DNA of 64,000 nt from Pseudidiomarina indica (lineage in GTDB: Bacteria; Pseudomonadota; Gammaproteobacteria; Enterobacterales; Alteromonadaceae), in assembly GCA_029279945.1 (NCBI GenBank), contig JAJUHK010000001.1, forward strand, positions 124,001 through 188,000, written 5' to 3'. The position numbers and the translations under genes are program-made. Under the pieces are notes generated by a model that was given only the letters and a program-made list of their open reading frames with translations, made no database searches and was not told the origin of the DNA. Shown here one piece after another: positions 38,849 through 47,528 of the stretch (positions are counted from its first letter, which is position 1; each line of letters opens with the position of its first letter).

Positions 38849-39979
38849 ATGCATATTACGGCGCAATTTGATAGCGGTAACATCGAGGTTATTGCTGCCC
38901 ATGAACCAGATGCGATTCAACTCGCAATTCGTAACGACAATAAATCTGATTTTTTTCAATGGTTTCACTTTAAATTGTATTGTGAAGCTGGCGTAGAACA
39001 TATTATGACCATCGTGAATGCAGGGCAGGCCGCGTATCCCGATGGTTGGGTTGGTTACGAAGCTGTTGCTTCATATGATCGTGAGACATGGTTTCGAGTT
39101 CCAACTGAATACAACGGTAGTGAGTTGGTTATTCGTCACATACCTGAACAAGAAAGTGTTTATTACGCATATTTCACCCCTTATTCATATGAACGCCACA
39201 TGGATCTCATCCAGTGGGCGCAGCAGTCATCATTATGTGAACACATTTATTTAGGGCCAACCTTGGATGGTCGCGATATGAATTTACTCGTGATCGGTGA
39301 GCCAGGTGACCACAAGAAAAAGATTTGGGTAACCGCACGCCAGCATCCAGGTGAAACCATGGCAGAATGGTTTATCGAGGGCTTTCTATCACGTTTACTT
39401 GATGATGAAGATGGCGTTGCTCGTAGTTTGCTTGAGAGTTGCGTATTTTATGTGATTCCCAACATGAACCCAGATGGTAGTGTACGTGGTCATTTACGCA
39501 CTAATGCGGCTGGTGTTAATTTGAACCGTGAATGGGCAGAACCATCGCTAGAGAAAAGCCCTGAGGTTTATTACGTGCTGAATATGATGCAAGCAACTGG
39601 TGTCGATTTCTACTTAGATGTTCATGGTGATGAAGCGTTACCGTACAACTTCGTCGCTGGTAGTGAAGGTGTGCCTAGTTACAATGATGATATTCATCAA
39701 CTTGGTGAACAGTTTAAACGGTTGTTAATGGCTATTACCCCTGAGTTCCAAGTTGAACATGGCTATGAGGTTGATGCCCCAGGTACAGCAAACCTTACCG
39801 TGGCGAGTAACGCAGTGGGTGAGCGTTTCAAGTGTTTAGCGTTTACTTTAGAAATGCCATTTAAAGATAACGCTAACCTGCCTGATCTTGATTTTGGCTG
39901 GTCAGCACCACGTAGTCAACAGCTCGGCATGGATGTACTGAGTGCTCTGTTTGGAATAGCAAAAAGCTTGCGCAGTTAG
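38849..39979 (+). CDS. M14-family zinc carboxypeptidase, cytosolic carboxypeptidase-like
   Basis: The 376-residue protein has an N-terminal beta domain of the CCP/Nna1 type (about 1-125, FFQWFHFKLYC) and an M14 peptidase domain. Zinc ligands are H166 and E169 in RQHPGETMAEW and H259 in DVHGDE. The catalytic glutamate is E335 in TLEMPF. NMNPDGSVRGHLRTNAAGVNLNREW provides the substrate-binding asparagine and arginine. There is no signal peptide. Eukaryotic relatives trim glutamates from tubulin; the bacterial substrate is unknown. AGGAGA precedes the start. A 9-bp hairpin at 39965-39991 spans the stop. Confidence 0.9.
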   Translation: MHITAQFDSGNIEVIAAHEPDAIQLAIRNDNKSDFFQWFHFKLYCEAGVEHIMTIVNAGQAAYPDGWVGYEAVASYDRETWFRVPTEYNGSELVIRHIPEQESVYYAYFTPYSYERHMDLIQWAQQSSLCEHIYLGPTLDGRDMNLLVIGEPGDHKKKIWVTARQHPGETMAEWFIEGFLSRLLDDEDGVARSLLESCVFYVIPNMNPDGSVRGHLRTNAAGVNLNREWAEPSLEKSPEVYYVLNMMQATGVDFYLDVHGDEALPYNFVAGSEGVPSYNDDIHQLGEQFKRLLMAITPEFQVEHGYEVDAPGTANLTVASNAVGERFKCLAFTLEMPFKDNANLPDLDFGWSAPRSQQLGMDVLSALFGIAKSLRS

Positions 39980-40003
39980 CCCGCGCAAGCTAGGTTATAA
40001 CCC

Positions 40004-40030
40004 GAAAGATAAAAGAAGAAAGATAAAAGA
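40004..40030 (+). repeat. Tandem 13-base purine-rich repeat
   Basis: GAAAGATAAAAGA occurs twice, separated by one base, and degenerates into a third partial copy. It lies in the 5' leader of the AGCS symporter gene. It could affect mRNA structure or translation, or be slippage-prone sequence. Confidence 0.6.
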
Positions 40031-40070
40031 TAAGTACAAAGAATAACAACAGAACAATAAGGGGGTTACC

Positions 40071-41753
40071 TTGGAAGCAGTTAATAATTTTTTGTTGCTC
40101 CTTGATAGTTACCTAGGCTCGGCATTTTATTTTCCATACGTGTTGCTGGGTGTAGGTATATTTTTCACGCTGTATCTAGGTTTTCCACAACTCCGCTACT
40201 TTAAGCATGCTCTTAAGGTGGTTAGTGGCAAGTTCGATAAAAAAGGATGTGAAGGGGATACCACGCATTTCCAAGCCTTGTCGACAGCATTATCAGGGAC
40301 TGTTGGAACAGGGAACATCGGTGGTGTCGCACTTGCGATTTTCTTAGGTGGTCCGGCCGCGTTATTTTGGATGTGGATAACGGCATTTTTGGGGATGACC
40401 ACCAAGTTTGTCGAGGTAACCTTATCTCATAAATATCGAGTCAAAACTGCAGACGGTACTATGGCTGGTGGCCCCATGTATTACATGGATCGCCGGCTCA
40501 ATATGAAATGGTTAGCAGTTATTTTTGCCATTGCGACTATTATTAGTTCATTTGGCACGGGAAACATGCCCCAAATCAATAACATTGCGCAAAGTATGCA
40601 AGCCAGTTTTGGGTTAGAACCAATGTTAGTAGGCGGGCTGCTTGCTATTGTACTTGCGCTCGTGATTATCGGTGGTATTAGCCGGATCGCTGCATTTACC
40701 TCGCGAATCGTCCCCTTTATGGCCATCGTATATATCATTGGCTCGTTGAGCGTCATCTTATATAACGTGGATCAAATCGTTCCGTCTTTTGTTGCGGTGT
40801 TTGCTGATGCATTTACTGGTTCAGCAGCGACCGGCGGGTTCCTTGGTGCTACTTTTGCTTATGCGTTCAACCGTGGCGTTAACCGAGGCCTATTTTCGAA
40901 CGAAGCTGGACAAGGTTCTGCACCTATTGCTCACGCGTCAGCGAAGACCGATAAGCCTGTTGCAGAGGGCATGGTTTCAATTTTGGAGCCTTTCATTGAT
41001 ACCATCATTATTTGTACCTTAACGGGTTTGGTGATTTTGTCCTCTGGTGCATGGAATCAAAAATATGAGAACGTGTTTGCACGTACGGATATTGATATTA
41101 TCGCTGGCCATTACTCCGATCAAAATGCTGCGGATCGTGAAGCGCTGTACCACTATATCAACAACACGGACGAAAACCGGATTGAAAAATATACCGGTGA
41201 TATTCAGGTTCGTGATGGCCGGCCCGTGAGTAACGATTTCACTATTTTGCATGCTCGCTCAGTCGCTGAAAACGTACGTTTTATTGTTGCTGGTGAAGAC
41301 CCTTACAGTGGCACCTTGCATGTTGAACACGGTCAATTACGAAAACAAGATATTGTTATCGTCGGCGATTCGTTGTTGCATTCTGCAGCCTTAACAGCAA
41401 AAGCGTTTAGCATGGGCTTCTTGGGGCAAGCTGGTGAATATATCGTTCCCATCAGTTTAATGTTATTTGCCTTCTCTACTGCAATTGCATGGTCATACTA
41501 CGGTGACCGAGCCGTAGTTTATTTGTTTGGTCAGCGCGGTGTTATGCCGTATCGAATTCTGTATGTTGCAGGATTCTTTGTGGCATCCTTTACAGACACT
41601 ACCTTAGTCTGGACGATGTCGTATGTGGCGATTGTCTTAATGACGTTACCGAATTTATTCGGAATCATGTTATTACGCCGCGAGATGAAAGAAACTGTCA
41701 AAGCCTATTGGCAGGATTTTAATGCTGAACATGCAAAACATAAGCAACAATAA
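40071..41753 (+). CDS. Alanine/glycine:cation symporter (AGCS) with an extra loop domain
   Basis: This inner-membrane carrier imports alanine or glycine with Na+. The start is TTG, preceded by AAGGGGG at good spacing. The family signature is present ([33 protein letters not shown] [29 protein letters not shown]). At 560 residues it is 80-100 longer than most AGCS proteins. The extra part, about residues 328-435, is a polar, charged segment (from [11 protein letters not shown] to [11 protein letters not shown]) inserted between two late spans. It pairs functionally with alanine dehydrogenase elsewhere in the window. A terminator follows. Confidence 0.92.
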   Translation: MEAVNNFLLLLDSYLGSAFYFPYVLLGVGIFFTLYLGFPQLRYFKHALKVVSGKFDKKGCEGDTTHFQALSTALSGTVGTGNIGGVALAIFLGGPAALFWMWITAFLGMTTKFVEVTLSHKYRVKTADGTMAGGPMYYMDRRLNMKWLAVIFAIATIISSFGTGNMPQINNIAQSMQASFGLEPMLVGGLLAIVLALVIIGGISRIAAFTSRIVPFMAIVYIIGSLSVILYNVDQIVPSFVAVFADAFTGSAATGGFLGATFAYAFNRGVNRGLFSNEAGQGSAPIAHASAKTDKPVAEGMVSILEPFIDTIIICTLTGLVILSSGAWNQKYENVFARTDIDIIAGHYSDQNAADREALYHYINNTDENRIEKYTGDIQVRDGRPVSNDFTILHARSVAENVRFIVAGEDPYSGTLHVEHGQLRKQDIVIVGDSLLHSAALTAKAFSMGFLGQAGEYIVPISLMLFAFSTAIAWSYYGDRAVVYLFGQRGVMPYRILYVAGFFVASFTDTTLVWTMSYVAIVLMTLPNLFGIMLLRREMKETVKAYWQDFNAEHAKHKQQ

Positions 41754-41771
41754 CCACGTTGCTATGGTATT

Positions 41772-41803
41772 GATAAACCCGCCTTTGTGCGGGTTTATCT
41801 TTA
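41772..41803 (+). terminator. Rho-independent terminator after the AGCS gene
   Basis: An 11-bp perfect stem GATAAACCCGC/GCGGGTTTATC encloses CTTTGT and is followed by a short TTTA run. Confidence 0.8.
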
Positions 41804-41882
41804 TGGTTACGCCGCTTGATGCTTGAATTTCAGTGTGAATTCTTTATATTGCCTAGATACAGATGTTCTCTAAGAGGTAAAC

Positions 41883-42215
41883 ATGGCACTTATCCAATGC
41901 CCTGGATGTAATAAACGAATGTCCGATACTATGGCAGAATGTCCACACTGCCAATTCAAAATAGGTGGTTTAAGTGATGCTGAGCGTAACGAAGAAATGC
42001 GTCGCTTGGCAGCTGCTAAACGAGAGAAACTACTTAGTCAATCCATGTTGGCGTTATTGATTGCGATTGCTGCATTCACTTATTACTTTGTGCAACAGCC
42101 GTTGCCTAAAAGTCTCGCTGCTAATATATCCTATGCGTTAATGGTGATTGGTTTGGTGTGGTTTGTGGTAAACCGCATACGTTTGATTTTTGTTAAGCGA
42201 GCTCTGAAACGATGA
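41883..42215 (+). CDS. Zinc-ribbon membrane protein of unknown function
   Basis: The 110-residue protein starts with a small zinc ribbon, CPGC at about 6-9 and CPHC at about 20-23, then a short charged helix and two membrane spans (about 52-70 and 80-98), and a basic C-terminus. It is not recognised beyond this layout. AGAGG precedes ATG. It overlaps yeaC by four bases (ATGA) and so heads the run yeaC-msrC-orf-proQ-prc. Confidence 0.8.
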   Translation: MALIQCPGCNKRMSDTMAECPHCQFKIGGLSDAERNEEMRRLAAAKREKLLSQSMLALLIAIAAFTYYFVQQPLPKSLAANISYALMVIGLVWFVVNRIRLIFVKRALKR

Positions 42216-42505
42216 AATTTAACGAAATGATCGACGCTATTACTCCTGACATATTTGAACGATTGGTGCAGGCTGTAGAGCTCGGTAAATGGCCAGATGG
42301 TGTCAAATTAACCGAAGCACAACGTGCTAATTGCATTCAACTGGTCACGGCTTATCAAGCCCGTCACTGTCCTTCTGATGAGGTCTTCCGGATTGGTGCA
42401 GATGGCCAGCTGGTGACTCGTAGTAAGCGTGAATTAAAATCCGAATTAAAAGGTGAATCCACGATTGCCTCCTTTCCTCTCAATAACCCCAATGAGGTTA
42501 ACTAA
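42212..42505 (+). CDS. yeaC: YeaC family protein (DUF1315)
   Basis: The 97 residues align with E. coli YeaC: MKFNEMIDAITPDIFERLVQAVELGKWPDG, followed by LTEAQRANCIQLVTAYQARH and the DGQLVTRSKREL region. The function is unknown. It is probably cytoplasmic. It is coupled to the zinc-ribbon gene and ends nine bases before msrC. Confidence 0.9.
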   Translation: MKFNEMIDAITPDIFERLVQAVELGKWPDGVKLTEAQRANCIQLVTAYQARHCPSDEVFRIGADGQLVTRSKRELKSELKGESTIASFPLNNPNEVN

Positions 42506-42514
42506 GAACTCACT

Positions 42515-42982
42515 ATGCACACCACAAATTATGAATTATTGATTGAGCAAGCACGTGCTATTACTGCGGGTGAGCCGGATCTAATCGCTAATTTAAGTAA
42601 CCTGTCAGCATTAGTATTTGAGGCGCTTGCAGATGTTAATTGGGTTGGTTTTTATCTAACGCGTGAGCCTGAAACATTGGTGTTAGGGCCGTTTCAGGGT
42701 AAAGTTGCCTGTTTACGCATCCCGTTTGGACGTGGTGTCTGTGGCACCGCTGCGGTCACTCGCGAAACTCAGTTGGTGGAAGATGTACATCAATTTGAAG
42801 GGCATATCGCATGTGATTCCGCATCGAACTCAGAAGTCGTTGTACCGCTCATTGTTAACGATGAAGTAGTTGGTGTGTTTGATATAGATAGCCCTTCTAT
42901 AGGTCGGTTTAGTCCTGCCGATGCAGAAGGTTTAAGCCGCTTTGGTCGTTTTGTTGAACAATTGAATTGGCGTTCTGTATAA
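42515..42982 (+). CDS. msrC: Free methionine-(R)-sulfoxide reductase (GAF domain)
   Basis: MsrC repairs free methionine-R-sulfoxide using thioredoxin, reduced by TrxB. The 155-residue GAF protein carries the three cysteines of the family, C66, C76 and C100, with the same spacing (10 and 24) as C84, C94 and C118 of E. coli MsrC/YebR. GRGVCGTAA and ACDSASNSEVVVPL are the characteristic segments. The ribosome site is weak. It lies in the run leading to proQ. Confidence 0.95.
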   Translation: MHTTNYELLIEQARAITAGEPDLIANLSNLSALVFEALADVNWVGFYLTREPETLVLGPFQGKVACLRIPFGRGVCGTAAVTRETQLVEDVHQFEGHIACDSASNSEVVVPLIVNDEVVGVFDIDSPSIGRFSPADAEGLSRFGRFVEQLNWRSV

Positions 42983-42995
42983 GACTGAGAGGCCT

Positions 42996-43289
42996 ATGTA
43001 TAGTGAGTTTGATATACAAACCTATTTAGTAAGTCAAAGTGATATGGCCTTCTTCGAAGGTGAGGAAGAGGTAGCTGCCGATCAAATCAATGAAATGTTA
43101 CATTATATTGTTGATTTCAGCACCGAAGAAGATAGCCTTGTGCAACTTGAAGAGGTTGTGCGAAGAGTCTTGTTTGAGTGGATTGAGAATCCTGAGCTAC
43201 TTGAACTTGATAGTGAAGAAATGCAGATTTTTATTTATGAACAATTAGCTGACGTACGTCAGCAGGAATTCAATGACGATGACGACTGA
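42996..43289 (+). CDS. Acidic protein of unknown function upstream of proQ
   Basis: The 97-residue product is strongly acidic, with FFEGEEEVAAD, FSTEEDSLVQLEE and a final FNDDDD, and is predicted mostly helical. It is not recognised. GAGAGG lies just before ATG, and it overlaps proQ by 17 bases, which supports real translation and coupling to ProQ. ProQ is very basic, so an interaction is conceivable, but this is inference from charge and position only. Confidence 0.75.
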   Translation: MYSEFDIQTYLVSQSDMAFFEGEEEVAADQINEMLHYIVDFSTEEDSLVQLEEVVRRVLFEWIENPELLELDSEEMQIFIYEQLADVRQQEFNDDDD

Positions 43290-43962
43290 TGTAGTTAAAC
43301 CGAAAACCACCAAAGATGTCATAGCTTATCTGGCTAAGAAATTTCCGCAATGCTTTACCGAAAAAGGGGAGGCAAGCCCCTTAAAAATTGGCATCTTCGA
43401 AGATCTCACAAAGCGGTTAGAGGGGGATGATAACGTTAGCAAAACACGTCTCCGTGCTGCATTGCGAAATTATACATCGAGCTGGCGCTATCTACGTAAT
43501 GTAAAAGTAGGAACGCATCGGATCGATCTCGATGGCAACCCTTGTGAAAAAGTCGATGAAGGGCAACAACAACACGCGGTACAGTTACTGGCACAGTCAA
43601 AAGCTGCTGTTGCTGCTGCGCGTGTTGCGGGACTACGTAACAACAGTGCCCAAGCTGACCAACCAGTACCACGCAAGCGGCGGCCATCACCACGTGCCGG
43701 GAATCTCCCCCAAAAACGTGCCGCAAAAGCGCGCGTTAGTAATCCCAATAAAGTTAAACGGCCTCAATCGGCACGTGCAGATATGCAGGTTGTACCTGCA
43801 CAGCAATTGAAGATTGGTCAACAGGTTCGCGTTAACGCAGGGAAAACCCCAGTCACTGGCGTGGTGACAGAAATTGATCGCGGTGATATCTATGTGCAAC
43901 TTCAAAATGGCTTAACGGTCAAAGTCGGTAGCGCCACAGTGTTTGTCACAACACAGGAGTAG
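43273..43962 (+). CDS. proQ: RNA chaperone ProQ
   Basis: ProQ binds structured sRNAs and mRNA 3' ends. The 229-residue protein has the FinO/ProQ domain (about 10-115, VIAYLAKKFPQCF, KIGIFEDLTKRL, RNYTSSWRYLRN), a long basic linker rich in R, K, A and P, and a C-terminal Tudor/SH3-like domain (about 175-229, GVVTEIDRGDIYVQL). AGGAA lies six bases before the ATG at 43273; a second ATG six bases later is also possible. It is followed by prc, as in E. coli. Confidence 0.96.
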   Translation: MTMTTDVVKPKTTKDVIAYLAKKFPQCFTEKGEASPLKIGIFEDLTKRLEGDDNVSKTRLRAALRNYTSSWRYLRNVKVGTHRIDLDGNPCEKVDEGQQQHAVQLLAQSKAAVAAARVAGLRNNSAQADQPVPRKRRPSPRAGNLPQKRAAKARVSNPNKVKRPQSARADMQVVPAQQLKIGQQVRVNAGKTPVTGVVTEIDRGDIYVQLQNGLTVKVGSATVFVTTQE

Positions 43963-43968
43963 TAGAGT

Positions 43969-46041
43969 ATGACAAAGCGTGTGAAATGGAGTGGAACTTT
44001 AGCGTTATCGGCAGCAATGTTGTTTTCTGCTACCGCTATTGCCTTACCACCAGCACATTCGGTGGATGAACTACCGATTCTTAAACCTGAAAAGCAGCAC
44101 ACTGTTGCTAGCCATCGAGTTGCTCGTTTTTTCACCCGCGACCATTTTAAACAAATGGAACTAGATAACGCATTATCAGAGCAGATCTTAGTGCGCTATC
44201 TCGATATGCTCGACTACAATAAAATGTTCTTTTTAGCCGAAGATATTAAGCAAGCTAATGAGTACAAGCACCTTTTTGATGACATGATTTTAACGGGTAA
44301 GCTCAGTGGAGCTTATGCGTTGTACCACAAGTCATTACAGCGGCGTTTTGAAATGTATAGCTATGCGTTGTCATTACTTGACGAAGAGCAACCATTTGAT
44401 TTCACTGTGCCTGGCGATAAATTCCATTACCAACGCAAAGATGCACCGTGGGCGACGTCAATAGAAGAGTTACACGAATTATGGCGGCAACGCGTTAAAT
44501 TTGATGCGTTAAGCCTCAAGTTAACTGCAAAAGAATGGCCAGAAATCGTGGAAACCTTGGGCAAGCGCTATAACAACGCACTTAAGCGTTTGACAATGAC
44601 CAATAGCGAAGATGTATTTCAAACGGTGATGAATGCCTTTGCGCGAACTGTCGAAGCACATACCAGCTATTTATCGCCAAGTACCGCAGAACGCTTTCAA
44701 CAGGATATGAACCTTTCTCTGGAAGGGATTGGTGCCGTACTACAAGCGGAATATGACTATACGGTGATCCGTAGTCTGGTCCCAGGTGGTCCGGCGGATA
44801 AAAGTGGGCAACTAGCTGTCGACGATAAGATTATTGGCGTAGCACAAGGCGACGTTGACAACCCAGAGTTTGTTGATGTGGTCGGCTGGCGTCTTGATGA
44901 AGTTGTTGAACTTATTAAAGGGCCCAAAGGTTCAACGGTTCAATTACAAGTAATAAAAAACAACCAAAGTGCAGGCAGTCCTCCGCAGGTGGTGTCAATT
45001 GTCCGCGACAAAGTTAAGTTGGAAGATCGTGCAGCCAAGCTCGAAGTCATGTCGCCGGAAACAGGGCCTTACGTCAAACGTAAGTTGGGCGTGATTAGCA
45101 TTCCTAGTTTTTACAATGGGGTAACGCGTGATGTTGAAAAAATCATAGCGGAAGCTCAACAGCAGGACGTGGAAGGGATTGTTATTGATCTTCGCAGTAA
45201 CGGTGGAGGGTCACTGCCAGAAGCTATCTCCTTAACTGGGCTGTTTATTGATAAAGGTCCGGTGGTACAGATTTTAGATAGTCGTAAGCGTCGTGACATT
45301 GGCAGTGACCAAGATGGTTACATAGCATACGATGGTCCATTATTTGTCATGGTGAACCGCTATAGCGCCTCTGCGTCTGAAATTTTTGCAGCCGCTATGC
45401 AAGATTATGGCAGAGCCATCATCGTCGGTGAAAACACCTATGGTAAAGGTACGGTACAGCACCATCGTTCATTACAGATGTACCCGTTTGATAACTACGA
45501 AAATCCATTGGGGAGCGTGCAATTTACCGTCGCGAAGTTCTATCGAATTAACGGCGGCAGTACGCAAATGCGCGGCGTAGTTCCGGATTTAACATTCCCA
45601 TCAGCGATTGATGCTGAGGCGTTTGGGGAGAGTAGTTTAGAGAATGCATTACCATGGGATCAGATACCAGCGTTGGATTACAAGCCGCTTAACAAGATTC
45701 CGACAAGTCAGTTATCGCAATGGCAAGAGCGCTTGGATGAACAAATTAGCAATAACTTGGAGTTCCAGTTTATTCTTGCTGACTTTGAAGAATATTTAGC
45801 TAAGAAAGATGATACATGGGTTAGCTTAGTTCTCGCGGAGCGCCAAGCAGAACAGGCCGCCGAAGAAGCTAAAAAGCTTCAGCGAGCGAATGCAAGGCTG
45901 AAACTGATGGGGATGGAGCCAGTTGAAAAAATTGACGATATCCCAGCTGATCTTGACGTGGATGATCCATATCTCGAAGAACTAGTTAACATTAGTTTCG
46001 CATTGATTGATGAGCAGCAGTTAGCAGCGAATCAGCGTTAA
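43969..46041 (+). CDS. prc: Tail-specific (C-terminal processing) protease Prc
   Basis: Prc is a periplasmic serine protease that degrades tagged proteins and, in E. coli, the endopeptidase MepS. The 690-residue precursor has a signal peptide (to about ATAIALP), an N-terminal helical domain, a PDZ domain (about 235-330, LEGIGAVLQAEYDY, LVPGGPADKSGQL), and an S41 protease domain with S468 in NRYSASASEIFAAA and K493 in NTYGKGTVQ. The C-terminal DUF3340-type helical region follows. Catalytic residues are spaced as in E. coli (25 apart). It lies six bases after proQ. Confidence 0.97.
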   Translation: MTKRVKWSGTLALSAAMLFSATAIALPPAHSVDELPILKPEKQHTVASHRVARFFTRDHFKQMELDNALSEQILVRYLDMLDYNKMFFLAEDIKQANEYKHLFDDMILTGKLSGAYALYHKSLQRRFEMYSYALSLLDEEQPFDFTVPGDKFHYQRKDAPWATSIEELHELWRQRVKFDALSLKLTAKEWPEIVETLGKRYNNALKRLTMTNSEDVFQTVMNAFARTVEAHTSYLSPSTAERFQQDMNLSLEGIGAVLQAEYDYTVIRSLVPGGPADKSGQLAVDDKIIGVAQGDVDNPEFVDVVGWRLDEVVELIKGPKGSTVQLQVIKNNQSAGSPPQVVSIVRDKVKLEDRAAKLEVMSPETGPYVKRKLGVISIPSFYNGVTRDVEKIIAEAQQQDVEGIVIDLRSNGGGSLPEAISLTGLFIDKGPVVQILDSRKRRDIGSDQDGYIAYDGPLFVMVNRYSASASEIFAAAMQDYGRAIIVGENTYGKGTVQHHRSLQMYPFDNYENPLGSVQFTVAKFYRINGGSTQMRGVVPDLTFPSAIDAEAFGESSLENALPWDQIPALDYKPLNKIPTSQLSQWQERLDEQISNNLEFQFILADFEEYLAKKDDTWVSLVLAERQAEQAAEEAKKLQRANARLKLMGMEPVEKIDDIPADLDVDDPYLEELVNISFALIDEQQLAANQR

Positions 46042-46056
46042 CTTATATCGTTATAC

Positions 46057-46081
46057 GAAGAGCCGCAATTTGCGGCTCTTC
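46057..46081 (+). terminator. Hairpin after prc
   Basis: A perfect 11-bp stem GAAGAGCCGCA/TGCGGCTCTTC with an ATT loop lies 15 bases past the stop. The following CTACCATTATTTT is only moderately T-rich. Confidence 0.65.
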
Positions 46082-46122
46082 TACCATTATTTTAATAACA
46101 ATAATTAAATACGGACAACACC

Positions 46123-47505
46123 ATGGAACACACCCCATCCATTGCGAAGCGCTGGTCGAGTCGCTTGCTATTCGTGTTAGCTTCTACCGCAGCAGCTGTT
46201 GGCTTAGGTAATATTTGGAAATTTCCATATATTACCGGCGAAAACGGAGGAGGTGCCTTCGTTTTCGTTTATCTGATCTGTATAGCGCTCATTGGTGTCC
46301 CTATCATGATTGCTGAAGTATTGATTGGTCGTCGCGGCCGTCATACTCCAGGATACTCAACGCTAAAATTAGCCCGTGAATCAGGACGACATTCTGCATG
46401 GCAAATTACTGGCTGGTTAGGAATGATTACGGGATTTTTGGCCCTTAGTTTTTATGCTGTTATTGCTGGTTGGGCGTTAGCTTATGTGTTTGAAGCTGCG
46501 AACGGCACTTTTACCGGAGCTAGCGTTGTTCAGATCGATGATACATTCACAAGCTTAATAAGTTCTGCACCACGACTGCTGTTGTGGCACGGTATCATTA
46601 TTTTGGGTGTCGTGTGGGTGGTAGGTAACGGCCTTAGGAATGGGTTAGAACGAGCGGTTTCATTGATGCTACCATTGATGGTAATGCTACTCATTGTGCT
46701 TGCAATCTATGCAGGTTACATGGGGGATTTTGCCGGTGCAGTTCAATTCATGTTCGCTCCTGACTTCTCCAAGCTCACCATAGATAGTGTACTAGTTGCC
46801 TTAGGACATGCGTTTTTCTCACTCGGTTTAGCATCGGGTGTGGTGATTATGTATGGTGCTTATGTCTCTAAGTCGACCTCAATTATTGGCACATCCATTT
46901 GGGTTGCAATTGCCGATACCTTTGTCGCTTTACTGGCTGGTATGGCTATTTTTCCAATCGTGTTTGGCAGCCAATTAGCCCCTGGAGCAGGGCCTGGATT
47001 AATCTTCCAAACCTTACCTATCGCATTTAGTACCATGCCGGCCGGGGCATTTATCGGTACCTTGTTCTTTGTGATGCTAGTGATTGCGGCCTTCACCTCC
47101 GCCATTGCCATGATTGAATCGAGTGTTGCATTTTGTGAAGAACGCTTCGGGTTAAGCCGTTGGCGAGCGACATTTTTAGCAGCTGGCGTATTGTGGGGAT
47201 TAGGGCAACTGACTATTTTTAGTTTTAGTGGCGCAGGTTGGACCCAACTCAATTGGCAGGTAGCAGGGAAATCATTGGCGTCTATTTTTGATGTGATTGA
47301 TTATTTGACGTCCAATATATTGTTACCAATCGGCGGCCTATTACTAGCAATCTTTGTCGGATGGGTAATGAAAACCCAGTACACAAAAGAGGAACTGAAT
47401 ACTAACCCACGCCGGTTTAACCTGTGGCATTTTGTCGTACGTTATCTGGCGCCTATAGCAATTATTCTGATTTTCTTACAACTGATCGGTATCATTCAGT
47501 TCTAA
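46123..47505 (+). CDS. Neurotransmitter:sodium symporter (NSS/SNF) family transporter
   Basis: The 460-residue protein has 11 or 12 spans and resembles bacterial LeuT-fold carriers that import amino acids with Na+. The NSS signature is AAAVGLGNIWKFPYITGENGG in TM1 (about 24-44), and FFSLGLASGVVIMYGAYVS is the TM6 region. The amino acid is not predictable. It is 23 bases before nhaC, suggesting one transcript in which the antiporter restores the Na+ gradient. Confidence 0.93.
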   Translation: MEHTPSIAKRWSSRLLFVLASTAAAVGLGNIWKFPYITGENGGGAFVFVYLICIALIGVPIMIAEVLIGRRGRHTPGYSTLKLARESGRHSAWQITGWLGMITGFLALSFYAVIAGWALAYVFEAANGTFTGASVVQIDDTFTSLISSAPRLLLWHGIIILGVVWVVGNGLRNGLERAVSLMLPLMVMLLIVLAIYAGYMGDFAGAVQFMFAPDFSKLTIDSVLVALGHAFFSLGLASGVVIMYGAYVSKSTSIIGTSIWVAIADTFVALLAGMAIFPIVFGSQLAPGAGPGLIFQTLPIAFSTMPAGAFIGTLFFVMLVIAAFTSAIAMIESSVAFCEERFGLSRWRATFLAAGVLWGLGQLTIFSFSGAGWTQLNWQVAGKSLASIFDVIDYLTSNILLPIGGLLLAIFVGWVMKTQYTKEELNTNPRRFNLWHFVVRYLAPIAIILIFLQLIGIIQF

Positions 47506-47528
47506 ATTTTTTGAGTTAGAGAATAACT

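Noticed and set aside
38697..38996. 99-codon frame joining the end of GAPDH and the start of the M14 gene
   Set aside because: It crosses a strong terminator and two well-supported genes in other frames.
39980..40070. Possible glycine riboswitch before the AGCS gene
   Set aside because: Only 91 bases separate it from the M14 gene. They are mostly purine repeat and a hairpin, with none of the conserved aptamer sequence.
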